Assembly: GCF_000189275.1 (NCBI RefSeq)
Contig: NZ_AEVT01000058.1
Location: forward strand, 1-64,000
Length of the DNA: 64,000 nucleotides
Reading direction: 5' to 3'
Origin: Vibrio sinaloensis DSM 21326
GTDB taxonomy: Bacteria > Pseudomonadota > Gammaproteobacteria > Enterobacterales > Vibrionaceae
The notes under the pieces are model-generated. The model saw nothing but the letters and a program-made list of their open reading frames with translations, was not told where the DNA came from and ran no database searches. Every line of letters starts with the position of its first letter. Position 1 is the stretch's first letter. Below, piece after piece: positions 35,464 through 45,208 of this stretch. The translations under genes and the position numbers were made by a program.

Positions 35464-38079
35464 ATGACACAAGTCACTCTAACAAATCTGGTTGCCAAGC
35501 TGTCACCAGAGTTAAAACAAGCGCTAGAGGTTTCTGCTGGTGCCGCGATGAACCAAGGGGTCGCTTCTATCGAAGTTGAGCACTGGATCCTGCAACTAAT
35601 CTCGCAGCAAGATGCTCATTTAAATAACCTAATTCGCTCGCAAAAGCTTTCACAAGATAACCTAGTCAAGGAGCTGTCTGGCAAGATCGCCCGCCTACCA
35701 AAAGGCAATGAAGGACAGCCAACATTAAGCCATGAGCTAACCGAGCTAATCAAAGATGCTTGGATGTTGGCTTCCGTCAATTATGGTCATGGCGAAATCA
35801 TCAGTTTGCACTTAATCCACGCTCTGCTACAGCAAAACGTATTGGGTGTATCAACGCTGAAATTAGACAGTTTACAATCGGTTTCCGTGGAATCACTGCA
35901 AGGCTTGATTAACAAGGCCGCTGTCGCTCGTAGTCAAACTGCTGCTGCGACAGAATCTGGTGAAGGAGTCCCTCAACCATCAGGTAATGAAGCGTTAAGC
36001 AAATACACCATTAACCTGACTCAGCAAGCCATTGATGGCAACATTGACCCAATTTCAGGCCGAAATTCCGAAGTGCGTAAGGCGATTGATATCTTGTGCC
36101 GGAAGCGTCAAAACAACCCGATTATGGTTGGTGAACCTGGGGTGGGTAAAACGGCGGTGGTAGAAGGACTTGCCCTTCGAATTGCCGCCAATGAGGTTCC
36201 TGGTGCGCTACAAGGCGTACAGATACACTCGCTTGACTTGGGCCTCCTACAGGCAGGAGCAAGCGTTAAAGGCGAGTTTGAAAACCGATTAAAAGACGTC
36301 ATCAACGAAGTTAAAAACAGTGACGTTCCCATCATAGTGTTTATTGATGAAGCGCACACTCTGATTGGTGCAGGTGGTGCTGCTGGTCAAAACGACGCCG
36401 CAAACCTGCTAAAACCAGCGTTAGCTCGTGGCGAATTTAAAACGATTGCGGCGACAACCTGGGCGGAATACAAAAAGTACTTCGAAAAAGATCCTGCGTT
36501 AACTCGTCGATTCCAAGTGGTTTCAATCGAAGAGCCAAACGCGGAAGACGCAAAACAGATGCTACGTGGCGTTGCAGCATCGTTGCAAAAACACCACGGC
36601 GCGTTTATCGCAGAGTCAGCGATCGATGCTTCCGTCAACCTATCCATTCGCTATTTACCAAGCCGCCAGTTGCCTGACAAAGCCATTAGTTTGCTCGACA
36701 CAGCAAGCGCAAGAATTGCCCTAACTCAAGGAGCGAAGCCTGAAGTTATTGAATCTCTAGAGCAAACCATTCGTTATCAAAACAATGAAAAAGCCGCGCT
36801 AGAGAAAGAACATGCCCTATTTGGTATTGCGGAAGACGAAATCGCGGAGCTTACTCAAGACATTGCGTCCAATGAACAAGAGTTAAGTGATTTAAATGCT
36901 CGTTGGAAGCAAGAAGTCGCTCTGGTTGATCAAATTAAACTCCTGCAGCAAGAGATCAGCGATGCTCAACAAGATGGGGAAGCCGACAAAGAAAAGCAGA
37001 CCCAACTCAACGAGCTCATCGATCAATTACACGAGCTACAAGGCGAACTTCCGCTTGTTAACGCAATGGTCGATGACAACACCATCGCTCAAGTTATCGC
37101 GAACTGGACCGGGATTCCTGTCGGCAACATGATGAGTGACGAAATTGCTCGCCTACTCTCTCTTGAAGAAGAGCTAGATAAACGAGTCATCGGCCAGAAT
37201 GTTGCTAAGCAAGAACTCGCAAAAGCCATTCGTATTTCTCGCGCAGGTTTGACCGATAACCGTAAACCAATTGGTGTATTTCTCATGTGTGGTCCAAGTG
37301 GTGTCGGTAAAACGGAAACCGCGATGGCGCTCGCCGAGCAACTGTACGGTGGAAGTAACGATATGACCATCATCAACATGACCGAGTTCAAAGAAGAGCA
37401 CAAGATCTCAATGCTGCTTGGTTCTCCCGCTGGTTACGTTGGTTTTGGTGAGGGCGGTGTGCTAACCGAGGCTATTCGTCGCAACCCGTATTCAGTATTG
37501 CTGTTGGATGAGATGGAAAAGGCTCACCCAGGTGTGCATGATCTGTTCTATCAGATTTTCGATAAAGGCCACATCAAAGACAGTGAAGGCCGTACCGTCG
37601 ATTTCAAAAACACTATCATCATCATGACGTCTAACGCAGCGGATCAAGCGATTTGTGATGCTTGTGAAAACAGTGAAGAACGCATGAGCAATGAAGAGCT
37701 GTTAGAGAGCATCCGCCCTGACTTGCAGCACTACTTCAAACCAGCGTTCTTGGGTCGAACAACCATAGTGCCTTATTACCCACTCAATGATGATGAGCTC
37801 GCCAAAATCACAGAGATCTCACTTAACCGAATCAAGAAAAAGCTAGCTGAGCAGTACCAAGCAAGCTTTACTTGGGATCAAGGATTTGTCGAATTTGTCG
37901 TCAATAAGAATACCGACCCTACAACCGGTGGCCGAGCGGTTGAACAAATCATCAATCGTTCATTGATGCCAAAACTTGCCGAGGAGTGTATCACTCGATT
38001 GAGCCAGCAACAGCCGCTCACTCAGGTATCCGTCGTTGCAGCAAATAACCCTACCGGTTTTGAACTGACCATTGCGTAG
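35464..38079 (+). CDS. tssH: T6SS sheath-recycling AAA+ ATPase TssH (ClpV)
   Basis: 871 residues. ClpV disassembles contracted sheath. An N-terminal Clp_N region (~10-150), first AAA+ domain with Walker A GEPGVGKTAVVEG (~222) and Walker B IVFIDEAHTL, a coiled-coil middle domain (~410-530), and second AAA+ domain with Walker A GPSGVGKTETAMA (~609) are all present. The spacing of the domains matches ClpV rather than ClpB, as does location in the cluster. Confidence 0.95.
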   Translation: MTQVTLTNLVAKLSPELKQALEVSAGAAMNQGVASIEVEHWILQLISQQDAHLNNLIRSQKLSQDNLVKELSGKIARLPKGNEGQPTLSHELTELIKDAWMLASVNYGHGEIISLHLIHALLQQNVLGVSTLKLDSLQSVSVESLQGLINKAAVARSQTAAATESGEGVPQPSGNEALSKYTINLTQQAIDGNIDPISGRNSEVRKAIDILCRKRQNNPIMVGEPGVGKTAVVEGLALRIAANEVPGALQGVQIHSLDLGLLQAGASVKGEFENRLKDVINEVKNSDVPIIVFIDEAHTLIGAGGAAGQNDAANLLKPALARGEFKTIAATTWAEYKKYFEKDPALTRRFQVVSIEEPNAEDAKQMLRGVAASLQKHHGAFIAESAIDASVNLSIRYLPSRQLPDKAISLLDTASARIALTQGAKPEVIESLEQTIRYQNNEKAALEKEHALFGIAEDEIAELTQDIASNEQELSDLNARWKQEVALVDQIKLLQQEISDAQQDGEADKEKQTQLNELIDQLHELQGELPLVNAMVDDNTIAQVIANWTGIPVGNMMSDEIARLLSLEEELDKRVIGQNVAKQELAKAIRISRAGLTDNRKPIGVFLMCGPSGVGKTETAMALAEQLYGGSNDMTIINMTEFKEEHKISMLLGSPAGYVGFGEGGVLTEAIRRNPYSVLLLDEMEKAHPGVHDLFYQIFDKGHIKDSEGRTVDFKNTIIIMTSNAADQAICDACENSEERMSNEELLESIRPDLQHYFKPAFLGRTTIVPYYPLNDDELAKITEISLNRIKKKLAEQYQASFTWDQGFVEFVVNKNTDPTTGGRAVEQIINRSLMPKLAEECITRLSQQQPLTQVSVVAANNPTGFELTIA

Positions 38080-38103
38080 GTGAACATGTTAGGAAACAGC
38101 AGT

Positions 38104-40653
38104 ATGGCAAGCAACACACGCCAAGAAAGAACATCGTTTTTCTCTTTGAGAGTCAAACTGGTGCTTGCGATCGTCGCGGTGCTGCTGTTTTCTAATGGTT
38201 TAAATTCAACGTTAAACTACCTCAACTTTGATAAGCGACTAACCCAAACCAGTGATTCCACTTATCAGGTTGTACTTGATGAAACGGACAGCGATATTCG
38301 CCAAGCAATGAGTCTTGGCTTGCCGTTGTCGGCAATTTCAAACATACAATCACTCTTAGATCGTCGCCTTTCACTGGTCAACGGTATAAGCCGTATCCAG
38401 GTAGTGAACAATCAAGGCGATGTTCTTTATTCTTCCGGCGAACGTACCTTTACGGATGAGCGGGTAATCAGCGCACCAATTTCAAACACTTTTAACGTCA
38501 TTGAAGGCGAGTTGCAGCTTTATTACCAAGTCGATTACCTGAATCAAATAAAAGCCTCGTTACTTTCGCAGCAAAGTGTTAACGCCCTTCTTTGGATCCT
38601 TGTCGCGTCCTGCATTGGATACTTTGGAATCTATATCGGGCTCGATTTTCTGTTTAAGAAAATTAAGCACACCCATCTTGCATTAAGTAATTCTTTGTCC
38701 TCCGATAAAGAACGTATCAGCAACGCCTATCTGCAATTTTTTGATAACCATGGTAAAAACCAGTGGCACAAGTTCAGAGCCAAGTTTTTTCCTCTATTGA
38801 TCATCGGCCTTGCGATTGTTTTAACGGTGGTTTCCAACCTAGGCAGCTCTTATCAGGCGCTACATCAGTTCTCTTCTATTTATGAAGATCAACTGGAACA
38901 GAAGAGCGCTATTATCGGTGATACGCTATCAAGCATGATTCAGCGACTGCTTGAGCAAGGCGTTCCTCTGCACCGTTTAAATGGACTTGAGAACGAGTTT
39001 GCCCACTACCTTAATCAGCATCCTGAATTACTGTCTATTGAGTTAGCGAAAGATGGCCAGCCTTTGTACCAGTATCCAACTCAAGATTCGGATGTGATTA
39101 CTGGTTCAAGCTCCGTCTTGCCTCTGGACGCTAGTCAGGCCGTAGAGCTCACTTTGGTGACAGACACCAATATCATTCCCCAAATGATCGAAGAGAGCAT
39201 CATGGATATGCTCACTGTATTGATTGCTTCTGGGCTCGTGGTGATTGAAATCATCTTGTTCGTTTGTAACTTCATGATCATTAAGCCGTGGCACCAAATC
39301 AAACAAAGTCTGCGTGATGTATACCTTGGCAGCTACACTTGGGTCACTAAGGTGACAAGTAATGACGAGTTAGGACGCATTCTTAAGTCGATCAACGAGC
39401 AAGTTAAAAAGAACTCGTCGACAACGCATCCGAAAGAGACGAAACTTCAAGATTACCGTTTTATTCGCCTACCCCTGTTTATGCTGGTATTTGCCGAAGC
39501 GGCATCATTAGCCTTCTTCCCCAATTTTGTTGCCAGTTTAGCCAGCGATCAGAGCTGGATTCCTAGCAATCTATTGACCAGTCTGCCCATTTCGCTGTTT
39601 ATGTTCTGCTGGGCGCTTTCGTTACCTTTTGCTGGCTACTGGTCAGATAAAGTAGGCAGACGAAAGTCTTTAGTTACAGGTGGAGTTATCACCAGCTTAG
39701 GTTTAGCCGCGACCGCAGTTTGTAGCAATATAGAGATGTTGTTAGTCGCCCGTGCATTCACTGCGGTCGGTTATGGTATCGTCTTTATCTCCGCTCAGGG
39801 CTATATCACAGATACCACCTCAACACACAACCGCACCAAAGGTATGTCAACATTCTTATCTGCCTTCTTCTCTGGCTCACTATGTGGCGCGGCAATTGGC
39901 GGGATCTTAGCGGATAAACTTGGCTACAGTGTGACCTTCTTGCTTGCTTCAGTAATGGCGATGTTCAGTGTAGTGTTCGTGATGACCTTTTTCGCCAAAG
40001 GAAGCGCTAACGCGCAAAGTACGCCAGTAAAACTGAACGATTTCAAAGTGCTATTAAGCAACAAGTACTTTGCCCTTATTACCTTTTGCAGTGCAATTCC
40101 TGCCAAAATCATCCTCACAGGCTTCCTTTACTACCTGTGCCCAGTTTACTTACAGTTCTTGGGCGAAAGCAGCGCTGTGAGCGGCCGAGTAATGATGACC
40201 TATGGGTTAGCGATTATTGTCATATCGCCGCTGAGCGCTATGTTGGTCGATAAGTGGAATAGTAAGATCAACTTCATCGTGTTTGGTGGTTTCTTATCGG
40301 CATTAGCTCTGCTGAACATCATGATCCTACCAGGAACCGTAGGACTGTTGCTGATCGTTATAATGATTGGCATTGCCCACGGGATCAGCGTCTCTCCACA
40401 AATTCCATTAGTGATGGACTTACTTAGCCACGAAGGCTTGGACAAAGGGAAAACCATCGGCATTTTCCGTTTGACTGAGCGTATCGGTAACGTTGCCGGC
40501 CCAGTGTTGGCCGGGCTGTGCTTGAGTGTTTTCGGCTTCGAAGCGACTTTCATACTGTTCGGCCTAACCTTGATGGTAAGTTCCATCATATTGATTTGTT
40601 TCTATAATCTTTTTACGAAAAGGGATCGCACCAGAATGGAGGCCGTGGAATGA
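38104..40653 (+). CDS. Dual sensor-domain/HAMP-like/MFS transporter fusion protein
   Basis: 849 residues from ATG 38104 (AGGA upstream; GTG 38080 is an alternative). Reading the hydrophobic segments: helix 1 at ~17-34, a periplasmic domain (~36-158), helix 2 at ~160-184, a cytoplasmic linker, helix 3 at ~228-247, a second periplasmic domain (~250-367), helix 4 at ~369-394, a HAMP-like linker (~394-436, SNDELGRILKSINEQ), then a 12-helix major facilitator domain (~455-840) with the MFS loop GYWSDKVGRRKSLV. The two periplasmic domains look alike (GLPLSAISNIQSLLDRRL; GVPLHRLNGLENEFAHYL), so the N-terminal unit is probably duplicated. No kinase, cyclase or methyl-accepting domain is present. A sensor joined to a transporter is unusual. 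It lies between tssH and two periplasmic-binding-protein genes. Confidence 0.8.
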   Translation: MASNTRQERTSFFSLRVKLVLAIVAVLLFSNGLNSTLNYLNFDKRLTQTSDSTYQVVLDETDSDIRQAMSLGLPLSAISNIQSLLDRRLSLVNGISRIQVVNNQGDVLYSSGERTFTDERVISAPISNTFNVIEGELQLYYQVDYLNQIKASLLSQQSVNALLWILVASCIGYFGIYIGLDFLFKKIKHTHLALSNSLSSDKERISNAYLQFFDNHGKNQWHKFRAKFFPLLIIGLAIVLTVVSNLGSSYQALHQFSSIYEDQLEQKSAIIGDTLSSMIQRLLEQGVPLHRLNGLENEFAHYLNQHPELLSIELAKDGQPLYQYPTQDSDVITGSSSVLPLDASQAVELTLVTDTNIIPQMIEESIMDMLTVLIASGLVVIEIILFVCNFMIIKPWHQIKQSLRDVYLGSYTWVTKVTSNDELGRILKSINEQVKKNSSTTHPKETKLQDYRFIRLPLFMLVFAEAASLAFFPNFVASLASDQSWIPSNLLTSLPISLFMFCWALSLPFAGYWSDKVGRRKSLVTGGVITSLGLAATAVCSNIEMLLVARAFTAVGYGIVFISAQGYITDTTSTHNRTKGMSTFLSAFFSGSLCGAAIGGILADKLGYSVTFLLASVMAMFSVVFVMTFFAKGSANAQSTPVKLNDFKVLLSNKYFALITFCSAIPAKIILTGFLYYLCPVYLQFLGESSAVSGRVMMTYGLAIIVISPLSAMLVDKWNSKINFIVFGGFLSALALLNIMILPGTVGLLLIVIMIGIAHGISVSPQIPLVMDLLSHEGLDKGKTIGIFRLTERIGNVAGPVLAGLCLSVFGFEATFILFGLTLMVSSIILICFYNLFTKRDRTRMEAVE

Positions 40654-41654
40654 GATACATCTGGATAATCATCACGCTACTTGCTTCTCTATGGGCAGCG
40701 GCACCTTTACATGCCTCAGATAGCAAGCAAGTGGTCATGCTTCTTTGGAGAGGAGTGACCGACGCTGAACAAGGCTTTATGGACTACCTGTCGGCCAAAG
40801 CAAACGTGAATTTTGTTGTTCTCGATGCGGATCGCGACAAGAACCAACTGGCAAACCACATAGACACTCTTGACGAGTATGAGCCTGATTTAATTTATTC
40901 GTTCGGCACGACAGCAACTCTTGCCTTACTTGGAACCGAACAAGAGCCTAGCGAGTTTCGCATCAGGGCTAAAACCCCTGTCGTCTTTAGTATAGTGACC
41001 GACCCTGTGGGTTCTAAAATTGTCAGTGATTTAGAAGAAACGCAGCGCAACTTTACCGGAGTTAGCCACATTGTTCCCCATCAGGTTCAATTCAATGCCA
41101 TTAAAGAGCTGCCTAACATTCGTACCATGGGCGTGATGTTTAACCCATTAGAGAATAACGCGGTCATTACCGCGCGCAAAATACAGTTGCTGTCAGCTAA
41201 GTTTGGCATGGATGTCTATCTTTACCCATTTAGAACCAAATCGGGTAAGCCGGACATGAGCTCTTTGCCTAAGGTCATCGATACCATGCTAGAAGATGGT
41301 GTTCAGTTAGCTTATCTACCGCCTGACTCCTACATCATCAGTCAAGGTAAAAGTATTGTGGAGCCGCTGCATGAAAATGGCATTGCAACATTCTCGGCGA
41401 CCGAATCTCCTATTCGCCAACATGATGCACTTTTTGGTATTGTTAGCCGATATTATAATGTTGGTGAATTTGCGGGCCACAAAGCAGAACAAATATTGAA
41501 TAATAACAAGAGCGCCCAAGAGGTGCCGATAGAGCCTTTAAGCCAATATTCCTATATCGTGAACGTCAAAGCTGCCCGTACTTTGGATTATTATCCACCC
41601 GTTTCAATACTCAAAATTTCCGAACTCATTGGAGGAAATGAATGGACAGAATGA
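40650..41654 (+). CDS. ABC_sub_bind-type periplasmic substrate-binding protein
   Basis: 334 residues. A signal peptide (MRYIWIIITLLASLWAAAPLHA) precedes a type I periplasmic-binding fold like PF04392 proteins: an early VVMLLWRGVTDAEQGFMDYL, DLIYSFGTTATLAL, and TPVVFSIVTDPVGSKIV motifs. It starts within an ATGA overlap with the MFS fusion gene, so the two are translationally coupled. No permease or ATPase gene accompanies it, so a sensory role (presenting a ligand to the fusion protein) is more likely than uptake; this is inference. The ligand is unknown. Confidence 0.82.
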   Translation: MRYIWIIITLLASLWAAAPLHASDSKQVVMLLWRGVTDAEQGFMDYLSAKANVNFVVLDADRDKNQLANHIDTLDEYEPDLIYSFGTTATLALLGTEQEPSEFRIRAKTPVVFSIVTDPVGSKIVSDLEETQRNFTGVSHIVPHQVQFNAIKELPNIRTMGVMFNPLENNAVITARKIQLLSAKFGMDVYLYPFRTKSGKPDMSSLPKVIDTMLEDGVQLAYLPPDSYIISQGKSIVEPLHENGIATFSATESPIRQHDALFGIVSRYYNVGEFAGHKAEQILNNNKSAQEVPIEPLSQYSYIVNVKAARTLDYYPPVSILKISELIGGNEWTE

Positions 41655-42364
41655 TGTTAAGAGGGACTTTCTGCCTGATTTCATTTTTTGTGACTTTATT
41701 TAGTCACACAGCTAGCGCTCAAGCGATAGCGGGCCCTGCACGTCTGATGCTAACGACACAAAATTGGGCTCCGTATCAAGAAATTAAACACGGCCAAATG
41801 CAAGGGTTAGCCTTAGACAAGGTTAAATGTGCGTTGAGTAAGATGTCTCAACCTTATCAAATCACCATGACAGGTTGGTCAGATGCGCAGCTGCGAGTGC
41901 ACAGTGGCACTCAGCACGGATTCTTCGTTGCCACTCAAACGGACGAGCGCGACGAGTACGCAACCTTATCTACACCGATTGCCCATCAAAAGCTCCTGTG
42001 GTACTTCGGACCGGGTGTGGAGCCGCAAATTGATGAATTGTCAAAATTAAACCTAAAGTTCTCTGCTAAATTTGGGTCCAATAAGTGGTTTTGGCTAAAA
42101 CGCAATGGCTACAATGTAGTCAAACAACCTAGAGATGCTAAAGTATTACTAAAGCTTTTAAAACAAAGGGAAATTGACGTCGCCTTAGAGGATGAATTGG
42201 TATTTGATGGTGAGCTTACTGAAGCAGGTTTACCCAATGACTATTTTCAAAGCGAAGTCTTGGAAACCAAGCCTATGGGCGTCTATTTCTCCAAGCGTTT
42301 CTTAACTAAGTATTCTGGTTTCTTAGCTGCCTTCAATGCAGCTGTTTCTAATTGTGAGAGGTAA
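41642..42364 (+). CDS. Family 3-like extracellular solute-binding protein
   Basis: 240 residues. A signal peptide (LRGTFCLISFFVTLFSHTASA) is followed by an SBP_bac_3-like type II binding fold: LTTQNWAPYQEIKHGQMQGLA, the typical early 'apyq.. .G' strand-helix, and a late LLKQREIDVALEDE segment. GGAGGAAATGA places the start at 41642, 13 bp inside the upstream gene. Second orphan binding protein within the T6SS cluster and probably part of the same three-gene unit. The ligand may be an amino acid or related compound, but residues that would decide this are not clear. Confidence 0.8.
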   Translation: MDRMMLRGTFCLISFFVTLFSHTASAQAIAGPARLMLTTQNWAPYQEIKHGQMQGLALDKVKCALSKMSQPYQITMTGWSDAQLRVHSGTQHGFFVATQTDERDEYATLSTPIAHQKLLWYFGPGVEPQIDELSKLNLKFSAKFGSNKWFWLKRNGYNVVKQPRDAKVLLKLLKQREIDVALEDELVFDGELTEAGLPNDYFQSEVLETKPMGVYFSKRFLTKYSGFLAAFNAAVSNCER

Positions 42365-42367
42365 CTA

Positions 42368-43306
42368 GTGGCTGTCAGTATTCATCTGATTTCTGTACCC
42401 ACTGAAGAGGTTGTAACCTCGAGAGTCGTGTATCTTCCAGAACAGGGGGGAACGTTTGGTCGTGCTCCCTCTTGTGATATTTCTTTACCAGACCAATCAA
42501 AACGTATCTCTCGTACTCACGGAGAGATCAAACTTACCGATCACGGTTATACAATCAAAAGTACAGGGCAAAACAACGCCCAGCTCAACGATAAAGCCAT
42601 CATTAAAGACAAAGAGTATCCACTCAGCGATGGCGACATCGTGAAAGTCGAGAACTATACCATGTTGGTGTCTACGCTGACTCAATCAGACAGTAGCCCT
42701 ACCTCTAAAATAGAAGAAGACATGTTCTCGCAGCCTTTTGAGCTGAATCTCAATGATGATGACACTGAATTTCTTGATGAGAGTACACCACAAGAAGCAC
42801 CTTCAACAGAAAGCTCTTTCTCGCATAAAAATGTATTAAGTGACGACCCGTTCGCCTCGGATCCTTTCGAAGATTTAGATGAAGAAGTCGTCGCAGAACA
42901 CCTTGAAGTCGATGAGGTAGAGCAAACTCTCTATCATCAAGGTTCAGACCTAGAGTACCTACCTGTTGAAGCACAGCAAAACCCGCAGATTGAAGCGTCA
43001 ATTGCGAAGCTTATCTCTATGACAGAGAAAAATCAGCAGTATCTGCAGAATCCAATGCTGCAGCACGATGCGCTATTCGCGGCTTTGGAAGAAACGGTCG
43101 ATCAGTTTTTGAATGAGTTCGCTCCTACACAACTAGAAAATCAATTTAGTGAGTACATCTCTGGTGGGATGTTCACGAGCAAAGATAAAAAGTACTGGAA
43201 GATTTATCGAAAACACTTCCAACATCGCCAAGAGAATGGAGATTTTCGCCGCCAATTCAAAGCGCTGTTTATGGAAAATATGCAAAAGCAAAGAGAGGAA
43301 GGCTGA
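42368..43306 (+). CDS. tagH: T6SS-associated FHA-domain protein (TagH)
   Basis: 312 residues from GTG 42368. The N-terminal FHA domain (~20-100) has GTFGRAPSCDISLPDQSKRISRTHG-type phosphothreonine-binding residues (GR near 31-32, S-R-x-H) and a partial N-x-x-x-N; a long acidic linker (~115-205) leads to a C-terminal helical domain (YISGGMFTSKDKKYWKIYRK) found in T6SS FHA proteins. FHA proteins bind Thr-phosphorylated partners in the T6SS threonine-phosphorylation pathway; the partner kinase is probably the gene at 49792. Confidence 0.88.
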   Translation: MAVSIHLISVPTEEVVTSRVVYLPEQGGTFGRAPSCDISLPDQSKRISRTHGEIKLTDHGYTIKSTGQNNAQLNDKAIIKDKEYPLSDGDIVKVENYTMLVSTLTQSDSSPTSKIEEDMFSQPFELNLNDDDTEFLDESTPQEAPSTESSFSHKNVLSDDPFASDPFEDLDEEVVAEHLEVDEVEQTLYHQGSDLEYLPVEAQQNPQIEASIAKLISMTEKNQQYLQNPMLQHDALFAALEETVDQFLNEFAPTQLENQFSEYISGGMFTSKDKKYWKIYRKHFQHRQENGDFRRQFKALFMENMQKQREEG

Positions 43307-43788
43307 TGACCAAGTGGTACTTAGCTGCACTTCTCGCCCTTGGTGGTTGCTCATCCGATCCTGCGCCAGTGATCTCTCAGTACAATATGACGGTCACCAC
43401 CGATGCAGCAGTGAATGCATCGGAAAACAATAGTGCAAACCCGGTTGTGGTCAGACTGTATCAACTCACTGATGTTCAGCTTTTCAAGCAGTTACCTTTC
43501 ATCGATCTGTACAGTCAGGACATCGATCTGCTCAGCGCGAACTTGGTATCGAAACAAGTTCTACCTGTGGTGTTGCCAAGCAGTGAAACTCAACATGTTT
43601 TAGACATTAACAAAACAACTCAGTACATCGCCGTTCTCGTCGAGTTCGTTGATTACCAGAACAGTGTGGCTAAGGCGTTTTCAACCTTGCCAACAGAAGA
43701 AGAACAGTACCTCCAACTGACAATCGAAGGCGCCAAAGCGTCATTAGACGTCGTAACACCTGAGTCTAGTTGGTGGCAAGTATTTTAG
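43306..43788 (+). CDS. tssJ: T6SS outer-membrane lipoprotein TssJ
   Basis: 160 residues. A lipoprotein signal (MTKWYLAALLALGGCSSD, Cys15) and a transthyretin-like beta-sandwich with the family motif NPVVVRLYQLTDVQLF. TssJ recruits TssM to the outer membrane. One-base overlap with the FHA gene. Confidence 0.9.
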   Translation: MTKWYLAALLALGGCSSDPAPVISQYNMTVTTDAAVNASENNSANPVVVRLYQLTDVQLFKQLPFIDLYSQDIDLLSANLVSKQVLPVVLPSSETQHVLDINKTTQYIAVLVEFVDYQNSVAKAFSTLPTEEEQYLQLTIEGAKASLDVVTPESSWWQVF

Positions 43789-43872
43789 TTATACCCTGTG
43801 CTTTCGCTGATTATGAACAAATACAAAATCAATCGTCAGCAAACACAAAGATATTAATGATAGGGAAATTAC

Positions 43873-45204
43873 GTGGACGCATTTAAGAAAGTAGTTTGGC
43901 AAGAAGGCATGTTCATTGCCCCACAACATTTTCAACAACAAGACCGTTACGTACAAAACTATGTTCGACAGAATGTCGAAACGCTTGCGGGTTTTGCCCC
44001 GTTTTATGGCGTTACCGAGCTGACCATTAACCATGAACTGCTAAAAATCGGCAAGTTATCGATTGCAAGCAGCGCCGGTGTTTTTCCTGATGGTACTCAA
44101 TTTGAAATGCAGCACGAAGTCGCTCGCAACATTACCGCAGGTACCATTGAAACCGTCGTCTATCTCGCGCTTCCAATTTCCTTGCAAGGAAACAACGATT
44201 ATGGTGAGGAGAAATCTGACCAAGGGCGTTACTTAACGCGCTCTATCAACGTTTTCGACACTTCAACGTCTGAGAATGCTAGCGTTGAATTGGATGTGGC
44301 TCATTTGAATATCTCGATTAAGCTCGAGGGCGAAGATACCTCAGGCTTTACACTTATTCCAGTCGCTAAGGTGCTCGAGTGCAGTGAATCTGGTGAGGTC
44401 ATCTTGGACCGCGCATTTATCCCAGCAAGCCTGCACTATGGTGCGTCGGTATTACTGGTTGAACGTCTCAAAGAGATTCACGCTTTAACCGCAAATCGTG
44501 CCAGCAGCCTTTTACAACGTATTCAAGCAGGTCAAGGACAGAAAAGTCCTCAGTCTATGATGCAAGACTACCTATGGCTACAAACTCTCAATACTTGGTT
44601 GCCGTGGTTTGATTTAAGCATCGCAAACCCTAAGTTACAGACACACCAGTTGTACGGCGAGCTCCGTAAGTTCGAAGCGCAAGTTATGGCGCTAACACCA
44701 GCGATCCCTGAACCGTGTAAGCCTCTGCAGTACAATAAACTTTATCAAAGCTTTAACCCTCTTTTCTCTTCACTACGTAATATGCTGACCTTAGTTCAGC
44801 AAGACTCCGTTTTAGAATACGCATGGGATAGCTCGCTGTTCGAAAAGCGCCGTTTATTAAGAACTCTGATTAAAGATACCGCAAGCGTCACTAACCGTCG
44901 TTTTGTCTTATCGGTCAAATCAAGCATTAGCAGTAACGAGCTGAATGAAGTATTCCCTATTGCTGCGAAACTGGGCAACAACGCACGAATCGTCGAGATC
45001 GTACGTAACGGGTTATCTGGAATTACACTTAGCCCACTACCTGTTGCGCCAAGTGAGCTAAAGCCTATGCAGGGCGTGTCCTATTTTGAAATCGATACGA
45101 CGGATAGAATGTGGTTAGAGATGCTAGAAAACCGTGATGCGATTGCGCTTCACGTCGATACTCGTATTGCTGACCTCGACGTTATGCTTTACGCGCTGAG
45201 ATAA
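43873..45204 (+). CDS. tssK: T6SS baseplate-membrane connector TssK
   Basis: 443 residues from GTG 43873 (AGGGAAA upstream). TssK links the baseplate to TssL/TssM. The N-terminal VVWQEGMFIAPQHFQQQDRY and central GEVILDRAFIPASLHYG are typical of the family. It lies 84 bp after tssJ and 4 bp before tssL. Confidence 0.94.
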   Translation: MDAFKKVVWQEGMFIAPQHFQQQDRYVQNYVRQNVETLAGFAPFYGVTELTINHELLKIGKLSIASSAGVFPDGTQFEMQHEVARNITAGTIETVVYLALPISLQGNNDYGEEKSDQGRYLTRSINVFDTSTSENASVELDVAHLNISIKLEGEDTSGFTLIPVAKVLECSESGEVILDRAFIPASLHYGASVLLVERLKEIHALTANRASSLLQRIQAGQGQKSPQSMMQDYLWLQTLNTWLPWFDLSIANPKLQTHQLYGELRKFEAQVMALTPAIPEPCKPLQYNKLYQSFNPLFSSLRNMLTLVQQDSVLEYAWDSSLFEKRRLLRTLIKDTASVTNRRFVLSVKSSISSNELNEVFPIAAKLGNNARIVEIVRNGLSGITLSPLPVAPSELKPMQGVSYFEIDTTDRMWLEMLENRDAIALHVDTRIADLDVMLYALR

Positions 45205-45208
45205 CGCC

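Noticed and set aside
38080..40653. MFS fusion protein as a chemoreceptor or histidine kinase
   Set aside because: It has receptor-like input and a HAMP-like linker, but the C-terminal ~390 residues are membrane helices with an MFS signature; there is no kinase or methyl-accepting domain.
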